A DNA stretch of 64,000 nt from Bacillus sp. 491mf (GCF_900112415.1 NZ_FOLV01000003.1:124001-188000); one strand, 5' to 3'. Shown: positions 18,366 through 27,621, counted from the first letter of the stretch. Numbers and translations are program-made. Notes: generated by a model not told the origin, from the letters alone.

Positions 18366-18846
18366 TCCGACGCGTTCGCTGTATTTCTGGTTTATCCCCA
18401 TTATTTTTGCATTGCATAATGCAGAGGAGTATTATTTTTTTCCGGAAATAAAGTATTTCCGCCCGGTTCAAATGGAAGAGAACATGCTACAATCCAAGCA
18501 TTTTTTCCTAGCGATACTTATACTAACTGTTTTTGTGTGTGCGGTGGTATTAATACACAATCTGTTTTTGAAGAAGGTTACGTTATATGTGATCCTGTTT
18601 ACACAGGCTATGATTTTTATGAATGGGATTGTTCATCTTGTTGGTGCGATTTTGAAGAGAGGATATGTACCTGGTCTCGGTACAGCTCTCTTTTTAGTCA
18701 TTCCATTTTCATTGTTTTTGTTTTGGAGAGGAAATGTAGTTGGCTGGTGGAAATGGAAGCGTGTTTGGATATCCTGTATCATCGGTATTTTACTCATGTT
18801 TCCTATTTTAGTTAGTCTGTTGTATATAATTAGAACCATTGTATAG
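18352..18846 (+). CDS. HXXEE-domain membrane protein
   Basis: A 164-aa predicted integral membrane protein with four or five hydrophobic segments. The motif HNAEEY near residue 20 fits the HXXEE domain, a membrane family of unknown function whose His/Glu residues suggest metal binding or hydrolysis (inference). ATG 18352 overlaps the yisK 3' end; an earlier in-frame ATG at 18334 is possible. It is translated with yisK and is followed by a hairpin shared with convergent rocD. Confidence 0.75.
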   Translation: MLLNNPTRSLYFWFIPIIFALHNAEEYYFFPEIKYFRPVQMEENMLQSKHFFLAILILTVFVCAVVLIHNLFLKKVTLYVILFTQAMIFMNGIVHLVGAILKRGYVPGLGTALFLVIPFSLFLFWRGNVVGWWKWKRVWISCIIGILLMFPILVSLLYIIRTIV

Positions 18847-18849
18847 CAC

Positions 18850-18884
18850 AAAGAAGGTTGCCTTTTAACGGGCAACCTTCTTTA
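18850..18884. terminator. bidirectional terminator between the HXXEE gene and rocD
   Basis: AAAGAAGGTTGCC/GGCAACCTTCTTT stem with a short loop, flanked by AT-rich DNA and placed between convergent stops. Confidence 0.85.
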
Positions 18885-18887
18885 TTA

Positions 18888-20078
18888 TTAAGATAATACT
18901 TCTTTAATTTTTTCGAATGCCCATTGTAAATCTTCTTCAGAAATAACAAGAGGCGGAGCAATGCGGATTACATTTTCATGTGTTTCTTTACATAGTAAAC
19001 CGGATGCTTTTAATTGTTCACAGTAAGGGCGTGCAGGTTCATTTAATTCGATACCGATAAATAATCCTCTTCCGCGCACGTCTGTAATCATTGGATTGTC
19101 AATTTCACGTAATTGATTTACTAGCTTTTCGCCTAATTGTAAAGAGCGTTCAGTTAATTTTTCTTCTAATAGTACCTCTAGAGAAGCAAGAGAAACTGCA
19201 CAAGCTAGCGGATTACCACCGAATGTAGAACCGTGAGAGCCTGGCTCAAATACGCCTAAAACTTCGCGGCTTGCAGCAACGCAAGAAATTGGGAATACAC
19301 CGCCGCCTAACGCTTTTCCAAGGATGTACATGTCAGGAATCACATTGTCCCAATCACATGCAAATAATTTTCCAGTACGGCCTAAGCCTGTTTGGATTTC
19401 ATCTGCGATAAATAATACATTTTCTTCTTTACATACATTGTATGCTTCTTTTAAGAAACCTGCTGGTGGAATATTAATACCAGCTTCGCCTTGGATTGGC
19501 TCTAAAATAAATGCGGCTGTATTTGGTGTGATTGCTTCTTTTAATGCTTCGATGTCGCCGTAAGGAATCACAACAATACCTGGAAGCATTGGTCCAAATC
19601 CGCGTTTATATTCTTCATTAGATGACATAGATACAGCGCCCATTGTACGGCCATGGAAGTTATCTACGCACACAATAATTTCAGCTTTATTTTCTTCTAC
19701 TTTTTTCACATCATATGCCCAGCGTCTTGCCGTTTTGATAGCAGTTTCGACAGCTTCGGCACCTGTATTCATTGGTAAAATCATTTCTTTATTAGTTAAT
19801 TTTGCAACTTTTTCATACCAAGGGCCTAATTGATCACTGTGGAATGCACGTGATGTTAATGTTACACGCCCTGCTTGGTCAATAAGCGCTTGAATAATTT
19901 TTGGATGACGATGACCTTGGTTTACAGCAGAATATGCACTGAGCATGTCCATATAACGGTTGCCTTCTGGATCTTCTACCCAAACACCTTCAGCTTTCGC
20001 AATTACAATCGGAAGTGGATGGTAGTTAGTTGCTCCGTATGTTTCTGTTAATTCGATAATGTCTTTTGTTTGAATCAT
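18888..20078 (-). CDS. rocD: ornithine aminotransferase
   Basis: A 396-aa PLP enzyme of class-III aminotransferases that converts ornithine and 2-oxoglutarate to glutamate semialdehyde and glutamate in arginine catabolism. It shows the [15 protein letters not shown] substrate/PLP segment (about 104-118), [14 protein letters not shown] (about 222-235) and the PLP-binding lysine in [12 protein letters not shown] near 256. AAAAGGGGGAACTAGC gives the ribosome site before ATG 20078. It is a single gene here, not next to rocF/rocE. The length is typical. Confidence 0.95.
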   Translation of the reverse strand: MIQTKDIIELTETYGATNYHPLPIVIAKAEGVWVEDPEGNRYMDMLSAYSAVNQGHRHPKIIQALIDQAGRVTLTSRAFHSDQLGPWYEKVAKLTNKEMILPMNTGAEAVETAIKTARRWAYDVKKVEENKAEIIVCVDNFHGRTMGAVSMSSNEEYKRGFGPMLPGIVVIPYGDIEALKEAITPNTAAFILEPIQGEAGINIPPAGFLKEAYNVCKEENVLFIADEIQTGLGRTGKLFACDWDNVIPDMYILGKALGGGVFPISCVAASREVLGVFEPGSHGSTFGGNPLACAVSLASLEVLLEEKLTERSLQLGEKLVNQLREIDNPMITDVRGRGLFIGIELNEPARPYCEQLKASGLLCKETHENVIRIAPPLVISEEDLQWAFEKIKEVLS

Positions 20079-20229
20079 GCTAGTTCCCCCTTTTGTTTTT
20101 ACAAGAAGTTTGTAAATACTCTAAATATTATATCATTTAAGTAAGGAAAAAGCTAAATATTTCCTCAAAAGAAATGAACGTGGTATCATGTAAAGTGAAA
20201 AAGTTTGTAAAAAAGAGGAGGAGATTGAT

Positions 20230-20583
20230 ATGGTACATATGCACATTACGGCATGGGCGCTTGGGGTTATTTTGTTTTTCGTGGCATATTCGATGTATAC
20301 GAGTGGAAAACAGGCAAAAGGCCTGCACATGGTAGTTCGCTTGCTGTACATCTTAATTATTGCATCAGGGTTATTAGTTTACAAAAACGTGAACTGGATG
20401 CCGATGTTATATGGAATTAAAATGCTTGTTGGCATCTGGGTAATTGCTTCAATGGAAATGGTTCTTGTGAAAGCAAGTAAACAGAAAGCAACAGGGGCGT
20501 TTTGGACTCAATTTGTTATTGCGTTTGTAGTAGTATTATATCTTGGTTTACGATTACCGATAGGGTTTTCGCCATTTGCTTAA
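20230..20583 (+). CDS. yisL: YisL-family small membrane protein (DUF1516)
   Basis: A 117-aa protein with four hydrophobic helices (residues about 5-22, 37-52, 57-78, 92-112) and no polar catalytic motif. Family members are uncharacterised membrane proteins. AGAGGAGGAG precedes the ATG. The position between rocD and yisN follows the B. subtilis yis order. It is followed by a strong terminator. Confidence 0.8.
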   Translation: MVHMHITAWALGVILFFVAYSMYTSGKQAKGLHMVVRLLYILIIASGLLVYKNVNWMPMLYGIKMLVGIWVIASMEMVLVKASKQKATGAFWTQFVIAFVVVLYLGLRLPIGFSPFA

Positions 20584-20587
20584 TAGA

Positions 20588-20628
20588 AAAAATGAGGATG
20601 TTATCCCTTTGGTAACATCCTCATTTTT
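20588..20628. terminator. terminator between yisL and yisN
   Basis: AAAAATGAGGATGTTA/TAACATCCTCATTTTT stem around a 9-nt loop. It lies between convergent genes and is usable from both sides. Confidence 0.9.
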
Positions 20629-20637
20629 ATTATTATG

Positions 20638-21189
20638 TTAATTTTGTAAATGTAACTCATTCCCATCCGTGTTTGTAAATTTAAATAAATCCTTATTATT
20701 TGTTGTGTAACGGACATAATGGTGATGGAGGGCACAAATCATTTCTTCATTATCAAATAAGAGAATGTTAACGCCTTCGCATGAATGTTCTCTAGGCTGG
20801 AAAGATAAAAAGTTGTGAGCATAGATGCAATCGTAAAGAGAGTAGCCCAGTGATTGTAATGCCTCCATGACAAGTGAAAAGGATGAATCTGAAAGCTCTT
20901 CGATCCATTCATGATAGCTTGTCAGTAACTTTTTTCGAATGCGAATTGTCTCACCGTTTTGCAGCGGATGATGTTCATTTGCTACTTGCAAAATGTTATG
21001 TTCATAAAAACGAGCGGGTAACCAATTATTGTTATATAAAATCTCAAATCCATCTTCAATCATATCTTCTAATAAAGAAGCTTCATCGCTTTCTTCGTCA
21101 AAAAATACCCATTCTTCGTTTATATATTCAACATTTCCAACTGTATGAGCACGCGGTTGACTATACAAAATATGTTTACGCTGTTTCAT
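20638..21189 (-). CDS. yisN: YisN-like protein (DUF2777)
   Basis: A 183-aa soluble acidic protein with a conserved N-terminal QRKHILYSQPRAHTVGNVEY start and a WVFFDEESDEASLLEDMIEDG segment near residues 28-48. It is of unknown function; the family is restricted to Bacillus relatives as far as I know. AAAAGGAGCGAACACG precedes ATG 21189. The neighbours yisL and asnO support the assignment by synteny. Confidence 0.75.
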   Translation of the reverse strand: MKQRKHILYSQPRAHTVGNVEYINEEWVFFDEESDEASLLEDMIEDGFEILYNNNWLPARFYEHNILQVANEHHPLQNGETIRIRKKLLTSYHEWIEELSDSSFSLVMEALQSLGYSLYDCIYAHNFLSFQPREHSCEGVNILLFDNEEMICALHHHYVRYTTNNKDLFKFTNTDGNELHLQN

Positions 21190-21284
21190 TCGTGTTCGCT
21201 CCTTTTTTAATAGAAGTTTCTGTTCTTGTTATAGACATTTCGGTCTTTCTTTATAACTAATGCACATACAATTAAAATTGGGCA

Positions 21285-21439
21285 TAGAATAAGGTGAAAC
21301 TTCCGTCAATGGTGGGCTTTATCTACCACTGATAGTTATCGGGCTTTTACGAGCAGTTGATCTCCGCTTATCTTCTTCGTTTCTCTTTTAATCTTTAAGT
21401 GGGGGTCTTATTGCCCACAAATAGCGGGGGAAAAACAGA
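21285..21439 (+). repeat. bcr1-like element in the asnO leader
   Basis: Starts AAGGTGAAACTTCC, contains ATCGGGCTTTTACGAGCAGTT and ends GCCCACAAATAGCGGGG, all diverged from the better copy at 23370. It ends about 15 nt before the asnO ribosome site, so it should lie within the 5' leader. Confidence 0.7.
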
Positions 21440-21471
21440 CTGCAGATATGAGATGAGAAAGGGTGATCGCA

Positions 21472-23319
21472 ATGTGCGGTATTACAGGGTGGGTTGATTA
21501 TACAAAAGTGTTATTGCAAGAAAAAGAAGCAGTAACGAAGATGGCAGAAACGCTCGCAAAAAGAGGCCCGGATGACACGAACGTTTGGCTTCAAAATCAT
21601 GTTGCTTTTGGCCATAAACGGTTAATAGTTGTCGACCCAGAAGGCGGTAGACAACCGATGATGCGGGAGAAAAAAGAAGAACGATACGCCATTTGTTATA
21701 ACGGCGAACTATATAATACAGAAGATATTCGGAAAGAATTGCTGCAAAGAGGTTATACATTTAAGGGACATTCTGATACAGAAGTGTTGCTCGCTTCTTA
21801 TGTGGAATGGAAAGAACAGTGCGTCAATCATTTAAATGGTATTTATGCATTTGCTGTATGGGATGAACAGGAAGAAAAAGTCTTTATTGCGCGTGACCGA
21901 TTAGGGGTAAAGCCGCTATTTTATAAACATGATTTTGGGCGATTATTATTTGGTTCAGAATTAAAAGCGATTTTAGCTCATCCTGATGTGAAGGCGGAGA
22001 TTACGACAGAGGGATTAGCAGAAGTATTTGGATTAGGTCCGTCTCGAACTCCGGGGCATGGTATATTTGCTGGAATTGATGAATTACGCCCAGGTCATGC
22101 ACTTACATTTTCGAAAGATGGTTTAAAAATTTGGCGCTACTGGAATGTTGTGAGCGAAGAGCACACACATAATTTTGAAGAAACGGTAGAACAAGTGCGG
22201 TTTTTATTGCAAGATGCCATTACAAGGCAGTTAGTATCAGATGTTCCGCTCTGTACATTTTTATCGGGCGGCGTCGATTCCAGCGCGATTACCGCATTTG
22301 CAGCGATGGCGTATGAACGAGAAGGGAAAGGGAAGCTTCATACGTATTCGATTGATTATGAAGATAACGAAAAATATTTTAAATCCAATGCGTTTCAGCC
22401 GAATTCAGATGCTCCGTATATTACGTTAATGACAGATACATTTGATACGATCCATCATCGCTGCGTGATTTCTAACGAACATTTAGCAAAATATTTAACT
22501 GAAGCGGTCATTGTTCGTGACTTGCCAGGGATGGCAGATATCGATTCTTCCTTACTATGGTTTTGCCGAGAAATTAAACAAGATTTTGTCGTAAGTTTAT
22601 CAGGGGAATGCGCTGATGAAATTTTTGGTGGTTATCCGTGGTTTTACCGCGAAGATGATTTACAATCTAGTGCGTTTCCGTGGATGCGATCAACAGAGGC
22701 TCGTGAACAATTGTTAAAAACAGACTGGCGTAAAAAACTAAATTTGCAAGAGTATGTTCAGTATCGCTATGAAGAATCGGTGCGTGAAACCCCGTTGTTA
22801 GAAGAGGAAAGCATACTGGATACAAAAAGAAGGCAACTATTTTATTTAAATATGATTTGGTTTATGACAACACTGCTTGACCGAAAAGACCGAATGAGTA
22901 TGGGCGCTAGCTTAGAAGTGCGTGTGCCGTTTGCTGATCATCGCCTTGTCGAATATGCGTGGAATATTCCTTGGGAAATGAAAATGTATAAAAACCGCGA
23001 AAAAGGTCTATTGCGCAAGGCGTTAGAAGGTGTCTTGCCAAATGATGTCTTATATAGAAAGAAAAGTCCATACCCGAAAACCCATAATCCATACTACACG
23101 AAGGCTGTCACTTCATGGCTACAAGAGCTATTAACGGATAAACAGTCCATTCTCCATGAATTATTTGATTACGACCAGTTGCATGGATTAATTGAAACAG
23201 GCGGCAGTGCATTTCAAACGCCGTGGTTTGGGCAGCTTATGACAGGCCCGCAACTGTTGGCGCATTTAGGGCAAATTCATGTTTGGTTTAAGGAATATGG
23301 GATAAATATTAAAGAGTAA
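21472..23319 (+). CDS. asnO: asparagine synthetase (glutamine-hydrolysing)
   Basis: A 615-aa enzyme making asparagine from aspartate, ATP and glutamine. The start is fixed at ATG 21472 because the nucleophile must be Cys2 (MCGITGW) after methionine removal; an upstream ATG at 21463 would block it. The N-terminal Ntn glutaminase covers about residues 2-210, and the ATP-pyrophosphatase loop SGGVDSSA is near 265-272. A GGGTGAT ribosome site is present. B. subtilis asnO (yisO) at this locus is expressed in sporulation; that control is inferred. It has bcr1-like DNA on both sides. Confidence 0.93.
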   Translation: MCGITGWVDYTKVLLQEKEAVTKMAETLAKRGPDDTNVWLQNHVAFGHKRLIVVDPEGGRQPMMREKKEERYAICYNGELYNTEDIRKELLQRGYTFKGHSDTEVLLASYVEWKEQCVNHLNGIYAFAVWDEQEEKVFIARDRLGVKPLFYKHDFGRLLFGSELKAILAHPDVKAEITTEGLAEVFGLGPSRTPGHGIFAGIDELRPGHALTFSKDGLKIWRYWNVVSEEHTHNFEETVEQVRFLLQDAITRQLVSDVPLCTFLSGGVDSSAITAFAAMAYEREGKGKLHTYSIDYEDNEKYFKSNAFQPNSDAPYITLMTDTFDTIHHRCVISNEHLAKYLTEAVIVRDLPGMADIDSSLLWFCREIKQDFVVSLSGECADEIFGGYPWFYREDDLQSSAFPWMRSTEAREQLLKTDWRKKLNLQEYVQYRYEESVRETPLLEEESILDTKRRQLFYLNMIWFMTTLLDRKDRMSMGASLEVRVPFADHRLVEYAWNIPWEMKMYKNREKGLLRKALEGVLPNDVLYRKKSPYPKTHNPYYTKAVTSWLQELLTDKQSILHELFDYDQLHGLIETGGSAFQTPWFGQLMTGPQLLAHLGQIHVWFKEYGINIKE

Positions 23320-23369
23320 TAATGAATTGGAAAAATATGATAAAATATTCATAAGGTAGGCATCGCAAC

Positions 23370-23656
23370 TATTTATAAAGTGAAACTTTAATCAGTGGGG
23401 GTTTTCTTCATCCCCCACTGATTATCAGCCCTCACCAATCGGGCTTTTACGGGCAGTTTATCTCCCACCTAACTTCTTAAGAAAAGCGGAAGCGGCTCGC
23501 TCAGAATCGCAGGACGCCCACGCCCCTGACAGAGAGGCGCTTTTTGCCTCGTCCGAGGGGGCGAAACGGCCGGAGATTCTAGCCGCTAGAGCTAGACTTT
23601 GCTTTCGCTGAATTTTGAGGTGGGAGTATTACTGCCCACGAATAGCGGGATAAACT
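23370..23656 (+). repeat. bcr1-like element carrying an embedded GC-rich module
   Basis: The ends (TTTATAAAGTGAAACTTTAA and AATAGCGGGATAAA) and the paired CAGTGGGGG/CCCCCACTG arms match what is known of bcr1, with TTTAT at the insertion point. About 130 nt (23482-23614) interrupt the normal loop and are an R3-type module in inverse orientation (GCGGAAGCGGCTCGCTCAGA ... ATTCTAGCCGCTAGAGC). Confidence 0.85.
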
Positions 23657-23709
23657 TTGAAAACTCTTACCTTATTTTTCGAAATATATGAAAAGAGAGG
23701 TGCCGAAAT

Positions 23710-23973
23710 ATGAATAAAAATTATGTGTGGTTGGCGTTGCTTTTAAGTTTTTTAGTGGTAAAGCCATTTAGGTGGTTTTTCCTCACTCATTCATTATTCT
23801 TAGATATAATCTATACGTTAACGGAATTCGCTTTGTATTTCTTAGTAATACTACTAATACTTCGCTTGCTGCAATATGTAAAAGATAAATCAAGCAATGA
23901 AAAACAAATAATTGAACTACTGAAAGAAATTAAGAATGACATAGAACGTAAAAAGAAAGAAACAGAGAGCTAA
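23710..23973 (+). CDS. small two-helix membrane protein with cytoplasmic coiled coil
   Basis: An 87-aa protein I do not recognise. Two hydrophobic helices (about residues 7-25 and 30-58) are followed by a charged, probably coiled-coil tail (KDKSSNEKQIIELLKEIKND) rich in Lys and Glu. AGAGAGGTG precedes the ATG. The layout resembles small DUF4083-like Bacillus proteins, but this is a guess. It has its own terminator and lies between two bcr1-like elements with the GH13-like gene. Confidence 0.55.
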   Translation: MNKNYVWLALLLSFLVVKPFRWFFLTHSLFLDIIYTLTEFALYFLVILLILRLLQYVKDKSSNEKQIIELLKEIKNDIERKKKETES

Positions 23974-23993
23974 TTCTCTGTTTCTTTCTTTTT
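23952..23993 (+). terminator. terminator after the small membrane protein
   Basis: AAAGAAACAGAGAG/CTCTGTTTCTTT stem with a tiny loop and a T-rich tail. It overlaps the end of the coding region. Confidence 0.85.
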
Positions 23994-24131
23994 GTTCAAA
24001 CAAAACCTACCTTGGTGAATTGTAATCCCTTATTACATTTGATATTTCTATATAATCGAAATGCGTTAGTATACGAGAGGAATATAAATTGTTATACTTT
24101 TCTTATAATTAGAAAACTTGGGGGAAGCGAT

Positions 24132-25475
24132 GTGAAGAGGGAGTTAGGGAAATATTTTCTATGTTTCATATGTCTTTTGTTTGTATTTCAATTACCCATT
24201 CATGTGTCGGCGAAGGAAACGAGGCTGTGGGAAGATGAAATTGTGTATTCTATTATGATTGATCGTTTTAATAATGGTGATTCTAGAAATGACAAAGAGG
24301 TTGATACGAGTAATTTAGAAGCATATCAAGGAGGAGATATCCAGGGGATTATAAAGCGACTTGATTATATAAAAGAGATGGGCTTTACTGCCGTTTTGTT
24401 GTCGCCGCCAACTGCGAGTAGTAGTTATGATGGGTATCATCCAACTGATATAACAAAAATGAATGAACATTTTGGTGTGATGAAGGACATGCAGCAGCTC
24501 GTCCAAGAAGCGCACAAACGAGATATGAAAGTCATGTTTGAATTTGTAATGGATCATAAAGATGAAACGGGTACTATTAAATGTGCGAAACAGTGGATTA
24601 AGGAAACGGATGTAGATGGTTATCATTTCATACATAACGAAAATATTACGAAGGCATTTTTGAGTGAAGTGATTGCAGCTGTGCAGAGTATAAAACAAGA
24701 CTTTTTTATAATAACGGACACGCAAATACAAGGAGGAAAAGGCGTATTTAATCAAGCTTATCAGCAGCGCATTACAGACGTGTTTACAAAGCCGAATCTT
24801 TCTATAAAGCCATTGTATGATGTGACAAAAAGCGGCGGTGCTAGTTTGGAAGGAACGTTTGTAGATAATAGCCAAACGGAGCGTTTTGTTAGAACGGCAA
24901 AAGAAAATAAACATTTTCCGCCGGCTCGTTTGAAATTAGCACTTGCCTATTTATATACATCACCGGGCATTCCGTTTGTATACTATGGCACTGAAATTGC
25001 GTTAGATGGAGGGAAAGTACCTGATAATCGTCGTTTAATGGATTTTAAAGTGGATGATAAGTTTTTGCAGTATATAGAGAAATTAGGAGACCTTCGCAAA
25101 ACATTACCATCTCTTCGTTACGGAACATTTGAACTATTATATGATCAAGATGGTATGAGTGTAATGAAGCGCACGTATAAAGATGAGACAACGCTTATCG
25201 CGATTAATAACAGGACAGAATCAAAAAAGGTGGAACTTGCTGCAAATGAATTTGGGAAAGACCGTGAGCTGCGCGGATTGTTAGAAGATGATCGGGTGCG
25301 AGAAGAGAACGGAAAATACTACATTGTGCTGAAAAGAGAAACTGCCAATGTATATGCACTTGCAGGGAAATCAGGGTGGAACTGGTCGTTTATTGCTGCT
25401 TTAGTAGGCGTAAATGTGTTATTTATCATCTTTCTTGTATTGGTAAAGAAACGAAAAGGAACTGAATCGTATTGA
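24132..25475 (+). CDS. membrane-anchored GH13 (alpha-amylase-like) protein lacking catalytic residues
   Basis: A 447-aa protein. GTG 24132 is the start: it follows GGGGGAAGCGAT and opens a signal peptide (residues 1-27), whereas the longer frame from 24012 adds a non-signal leader. A GH13 barrel follows (VYSIMIDRFNNGD, GGDIQGIIKRLDYIKEMGFTA-like), with a C-terminal anchor at about 415-440 and a KKRKG stop. The catalytic motifs are degenerate: DGYHFIHNE (near 160-168) lacks Arg and the nucleophile Asp, FIITDTQIQ lacks the acid Glu, and FVDNSQ lacks the final His-Asp. Domain B is essentially absent. It is probably a non-hydrolytic glucan-binding or regulatory protein. Confidence 0.8.
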   Translation: MKRELGKYFLCFICLLFVFQLPIHVSAKETRLWEDEIVYSIMIDRFNNGDSRNDKEVDTSNLEAYQGGDIQGIIKRLDYIKEMGFTAVLLSPPTASSSYDGYHPTDITKMNEHFGVMKDMQQLVQEAHKRDMKVMFEFVMDHKDETGTIKCAKQWIKETDVDGYHFIHNENITKAFLSEVIAAVQSIKQDFFIITDTQIQGGKGVFNQAYQQRITDVFTKPNLSIKPLYDVTKSGGASLEGTFVDNSQTERFVRTAKENKHFPPARLKLALAYLYTSPGIPFVYYGTEIALDGGKVPDNRRLMDFKVDDKFLQYIEKLGDLRKTLPSLRYGTFELLYDQDGMSVMKRTYKDETTLIAINNRTESKKVELAANEFGKDRELRGLLEDDRVREENGKYYIVLKRETANVYALAGKSGWNWSFIAALVGVNVLFIIFLVLVKKRKGTESY

Positions 25476-25485
25476 AATAGAGAAG

Positions 25486-25526
25486 AAGCTGACCAAAAAA
25501 ATAAATTTTGGCCAGCTTCTTTTTAT
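25486..25526 (+). terminator. terminator after the GH13-like gene
   Basis: AGAAGCTGACCAAAA/TTTTGGCCAGCTTCT stem with a T-run. It is immediately followed by a bcr1-like element. Confidence 0.85.
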
Positions 25527-25696
25527 CCCGCTATTCATGGGCAGTAATACTCCCACCTCAAAATTCAGCGAAAGCATTGTCCAGCTCTAGCGGCTAGAAT
25601 CTCCGGCCGCTTCCGCTTTTCTTAAGAAGTAAGGTGGGAGAGAAGCTGCTGGCATGCGCCCGATTGGTGAGGGCTGATTAAAGTTTCACTTTATGT
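25525..25696 (-). repeat. bcr1-like element with a deleted GC-rich module
   Basis: The reverse-strand copy ends in TTTATCCCGCTATTC and CACTTTATG, giving TTTAT at both ends as expected for bcr1 target duplication. A ~50-nt remnant (TCTAGCGGCTAGAATCTCCG and CGCTTCCGCTTTTC) sits at the same internal point as the 130-nt module of the 23370 copy; about 70 nt are missing between GCGGC and CGGCC. Confidence 0.85.
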
Positions 25697-25700
25697 ACGA

Positions 25701-26192
25701 CTATCGGTAGTTAAGAAATTGTACGTCGATTGATAAATCAGCTCCGCGTACAGCTGCGATAACTGCTTGTAGGTCATCACGGCTTTTTCCTGTTACACGA
25801 ACTTGGTCATCTTGTACTTGTGTTTTTACTTTTAATTTTAATTCTTTAATAATGTTATTAATTTTTTTCGCATTTTCTTTATCAATGCCTTGTTGTAATT
25901 TTGCGCGTTGACGCACTGTACCGCCAGATGCGCTTTCAACTTTGCCGTAATCTAAGTTTTTGATCGGAACTTCACGCTTAATTAATTTTGAAATCAAAAC
26001 GTCTTTTACTTGATCAAGTTTATACTCATCATCAGAAGTTAAAACGATTTCCTCTTTTTCTAATTTAATATCACTTTTGCTTCCTTTAAAGTCATAACGA
26101 TTTTGAATTTCTTTTAATGCGATGTTAATCGCGTTTGTTACTTCTGGAAACTCTACTTTTGAAACGATATCAAAAGAACTATCTTTTGCCAT
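25701..26192 (-). CDS. yajQ: YajQ-family nucleotide-binding protein
   Basis: A 163-aa small cytosolic protein of the YajQ/UPF0234 family, with two ferredoxin-like halves. It starts [18 protein letters not shown]. Relatives bind cyclic di-GMP or other nucleotides, and the target here is unknown. The ATG at 26192 follows GGAGG with a 10-nt gap; a longer frame from 26219 has no ribosome site. It is flanked by bcr1-like elements on both sides, so its promoter and 3' end lie in or beside repeat DNA. Confidence 0.9.
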   Translation of the reverse strand: MAKDSSFDIVSKVEFPEVTNAINIALKEIQNRYDFKGSKSDIKLEKEEIVLTSDDEYKLDQVKDVLISKLIKREVPIKNLDYGKVESASGGTVRQRAKLQQGIDKENAKKINNIIKELKLKVKTQVQDDQVRVTGKSRDDLQAVIAAVRGADLSIDVQFLNYR

Positions 26193-26215
26193 AATAAGCA
26201 CCTCCAAATTAAATT

Positions 26216-26376
26216 CCACTTCTACCCCGCCTTAACGGGCTGTAATATCTCGCTTAAAGTATAGCGGAAAATACATTCGTTGGAAAGGCGGGATAAACAG
26301 CCCATAAAGGCCCGATTGGTTCGACTAATAATCATTGAAGAAGACCACCTCAATGATTAAAGTCTCACTTTATTAT
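26216..26376 (-). repeat. degenerate bcr1-like element upstream of yajQ
   Basis: Contains CCCGCCTTAACGGGC, GGCGGGATAAACAGCCC, GCCCGATTGGTT, arms TCATTGA/TCAATGA and a final AGTCTCACTTTATT, matching bcr1 ends in reverse with much divergence in the middle. It lies between divergent yajQ and cvfB. Confidence 0.6.
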
Positions 26377-26549
26377 AGAGAATTTTAGCGAGTTGGACAA
26401 ATAAAGGAAAAAACGTGTATAATGAAACTTTGTTTGGAATGATAAAAAATGAACGAAAGCTATTATCGGTGCGGATGTTTTTACAGTGAGAAACAATGAA
26501 AATATCACCCGTTAGAATAAGATAAATTATATAGAAGGGAATTAATAAC

Positions 26550-27404
26550 ATGAAGTTACAACCAGGAGCGATTGAAGAAGTAACTGTTTTACGTGAAACA
26601 GAAATTGGATACATGGTCGGTTATGAAGAAGATGAAGTGTTTTTACATAAAAATGAAGTCGCTGGAGAGATTGAAGAAGGCGACATGATTGATGTGTTTT
26701 TATATCATGATCATCAAGAACGTTTAGCCGCAACGATGAAAACACCGCTTATTACAACGGAAGACTGGAATTGGGTAAAAGTTGTGGAAGTGAAGCCTCG
26801 TTTAGGTGTGTTTGTTGATATCGGTGTTTCGAAAGATATATTAATCCCGGCTGATGAATTTCCAATTTATACACCAGTATGGCCAGAAGAAGGCGATGAG
26901 TTATATTGTACATTAAAATTAACAAATCGCGGCCGTTTAATTGGTCTTCCAGCAAGAGATGCGGATATGCAAGAAATTGTCGTAGAAGCGACGCCATCTA
27001 TGCGCAATAAAAATGTAAATGGTCGTGTGTACCGTTCTTTACAAGTAGGATCGTTTGTTTTAACAGATGAACATTTCCGTGCATTCTTGCACTGTTCTGA
27101 GCGCAAAGAGCAAGTGCGTATTGGAGAACGTGTAACAGGCCGTATTATTGATGTGAAAGAAGATGGAACAATTAATATTTCTCTTCTTCCTCGTAAAGAA
27201 GAAGGAATGGAAGATGATGCAGCGGTTGTTTATGAGTATATGGAAAGCCGCGGCGGCGCAATGCCATTTTGGGATAAGAGCCACCCAGAAGATATTCAGG
27301 AGCGTTTTCAGATGAGTAAAGCAGCTTTCAAGCGTGCTCTTGGTAAACTGATGAAAGAAGAAAAGGTTTATCAAGAAGAAGGTTGGACGTATTTTAAAAA
27401 GTAA
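26550..27404 (+). CDS. cvfB: S1-domain RNA-binding protein CvfB (YitL-like)
   Basis: A 284-aa protein with tandem S1-type OB domains in the N-terminal two thirds (VEVKPRLGVFVDIGVSKDIL near 75-94 and a further copy near 190-215, GRIIDVKEDGTINISLL) and a winged-helix C-terminus (FQMSKAAFKRALGKLMKEEK). Family members (CvfB in Staphylococcus, YitL in B. subtilis) bind RNA and affect virulence gene expression. An AAGGGA ribosome site is present. Its terminator hairpin abuts an R2 repeat array. Confidence 0.9.
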   Translation: MKLQPGAIEEVTVLRETEIGYMVGYEEDEVFLHKNEVAGEIEEGDMIDVFLYHDHQERLAATMKTPLITTEDWNWVKVVEVKPRLGVFVDIGVSKDILIPADEFPIYTPVWPEEGDELYCTLKLTNRGRLIGLPARDADMQEIVVEATPSMRNKNVNGRVYRSLQVGSFVLTDEHFRAFLHCSERKEQVRIGERVTGRIIDVKEDGTINISLLPRKEEGMEDDAAVVYEYMESRGGAMPFWDKSHPEDIQERFQMSKAAFKRALGKLMKEEKVYQEEGWTYFKK

Positions 27405-27408
27405 TATA

Positions 27409-27448
27409 AAAAGGAGCTGGCCAAAAGCGAAACTTTTGGCTAGCTCCT
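27409..27448 (+). terminator. terminator after cvfB
   Basis: GGAGCTGGCCAAAAG/CTTTTGGCTAGCTCC stem followed by TTTC and an AT-rich run. It lies between convergent cvfB and prsA. Confidence 0.85.
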
Positions 27449-27465
27449 TTCATTTTTCGGTATGA

Positions 27466-27606
27466 TTCAGCTCGGTGAATCGATTATTTTATGTCGAATA
27501 TCGTCGAGGTGTCTTTATTTTGTGTCGAAGCGCCGATATATTTTAAAAAGCGCTGATATATTCGAAAAAGTGCTCGATATATCGGAAAAAGCGCCGATAA
27601 ATTGCA
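27466..27606 (-). repeat. R2 repeat array, copy 2, downstream of prsA
   Basis: Read on the minus strand: four ~20-nt units (TTTATCGGCGCTTTTTC, GATATATCGAGCACTTTTTCG, AATATATCAGCGCTTTTT, AATATATCGGCGCTTCGAC) then the tail CACAAAATAAAGACACCTCG. It starts 16 nt after the prsA stop. Unit 2 has the same deviant form as in copy 1. Confidence 0.8.
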
Positions 27607-27621
27607 AAGGAAGGTCCTTTT

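Noticed and set aside
24012-24131. Longer N-terminus for the GH13-like protein
   Set aside because: There is no ribosome site at 24012; the 40 extra residues would bury a clear signal peptide that begins at GTG 24132.
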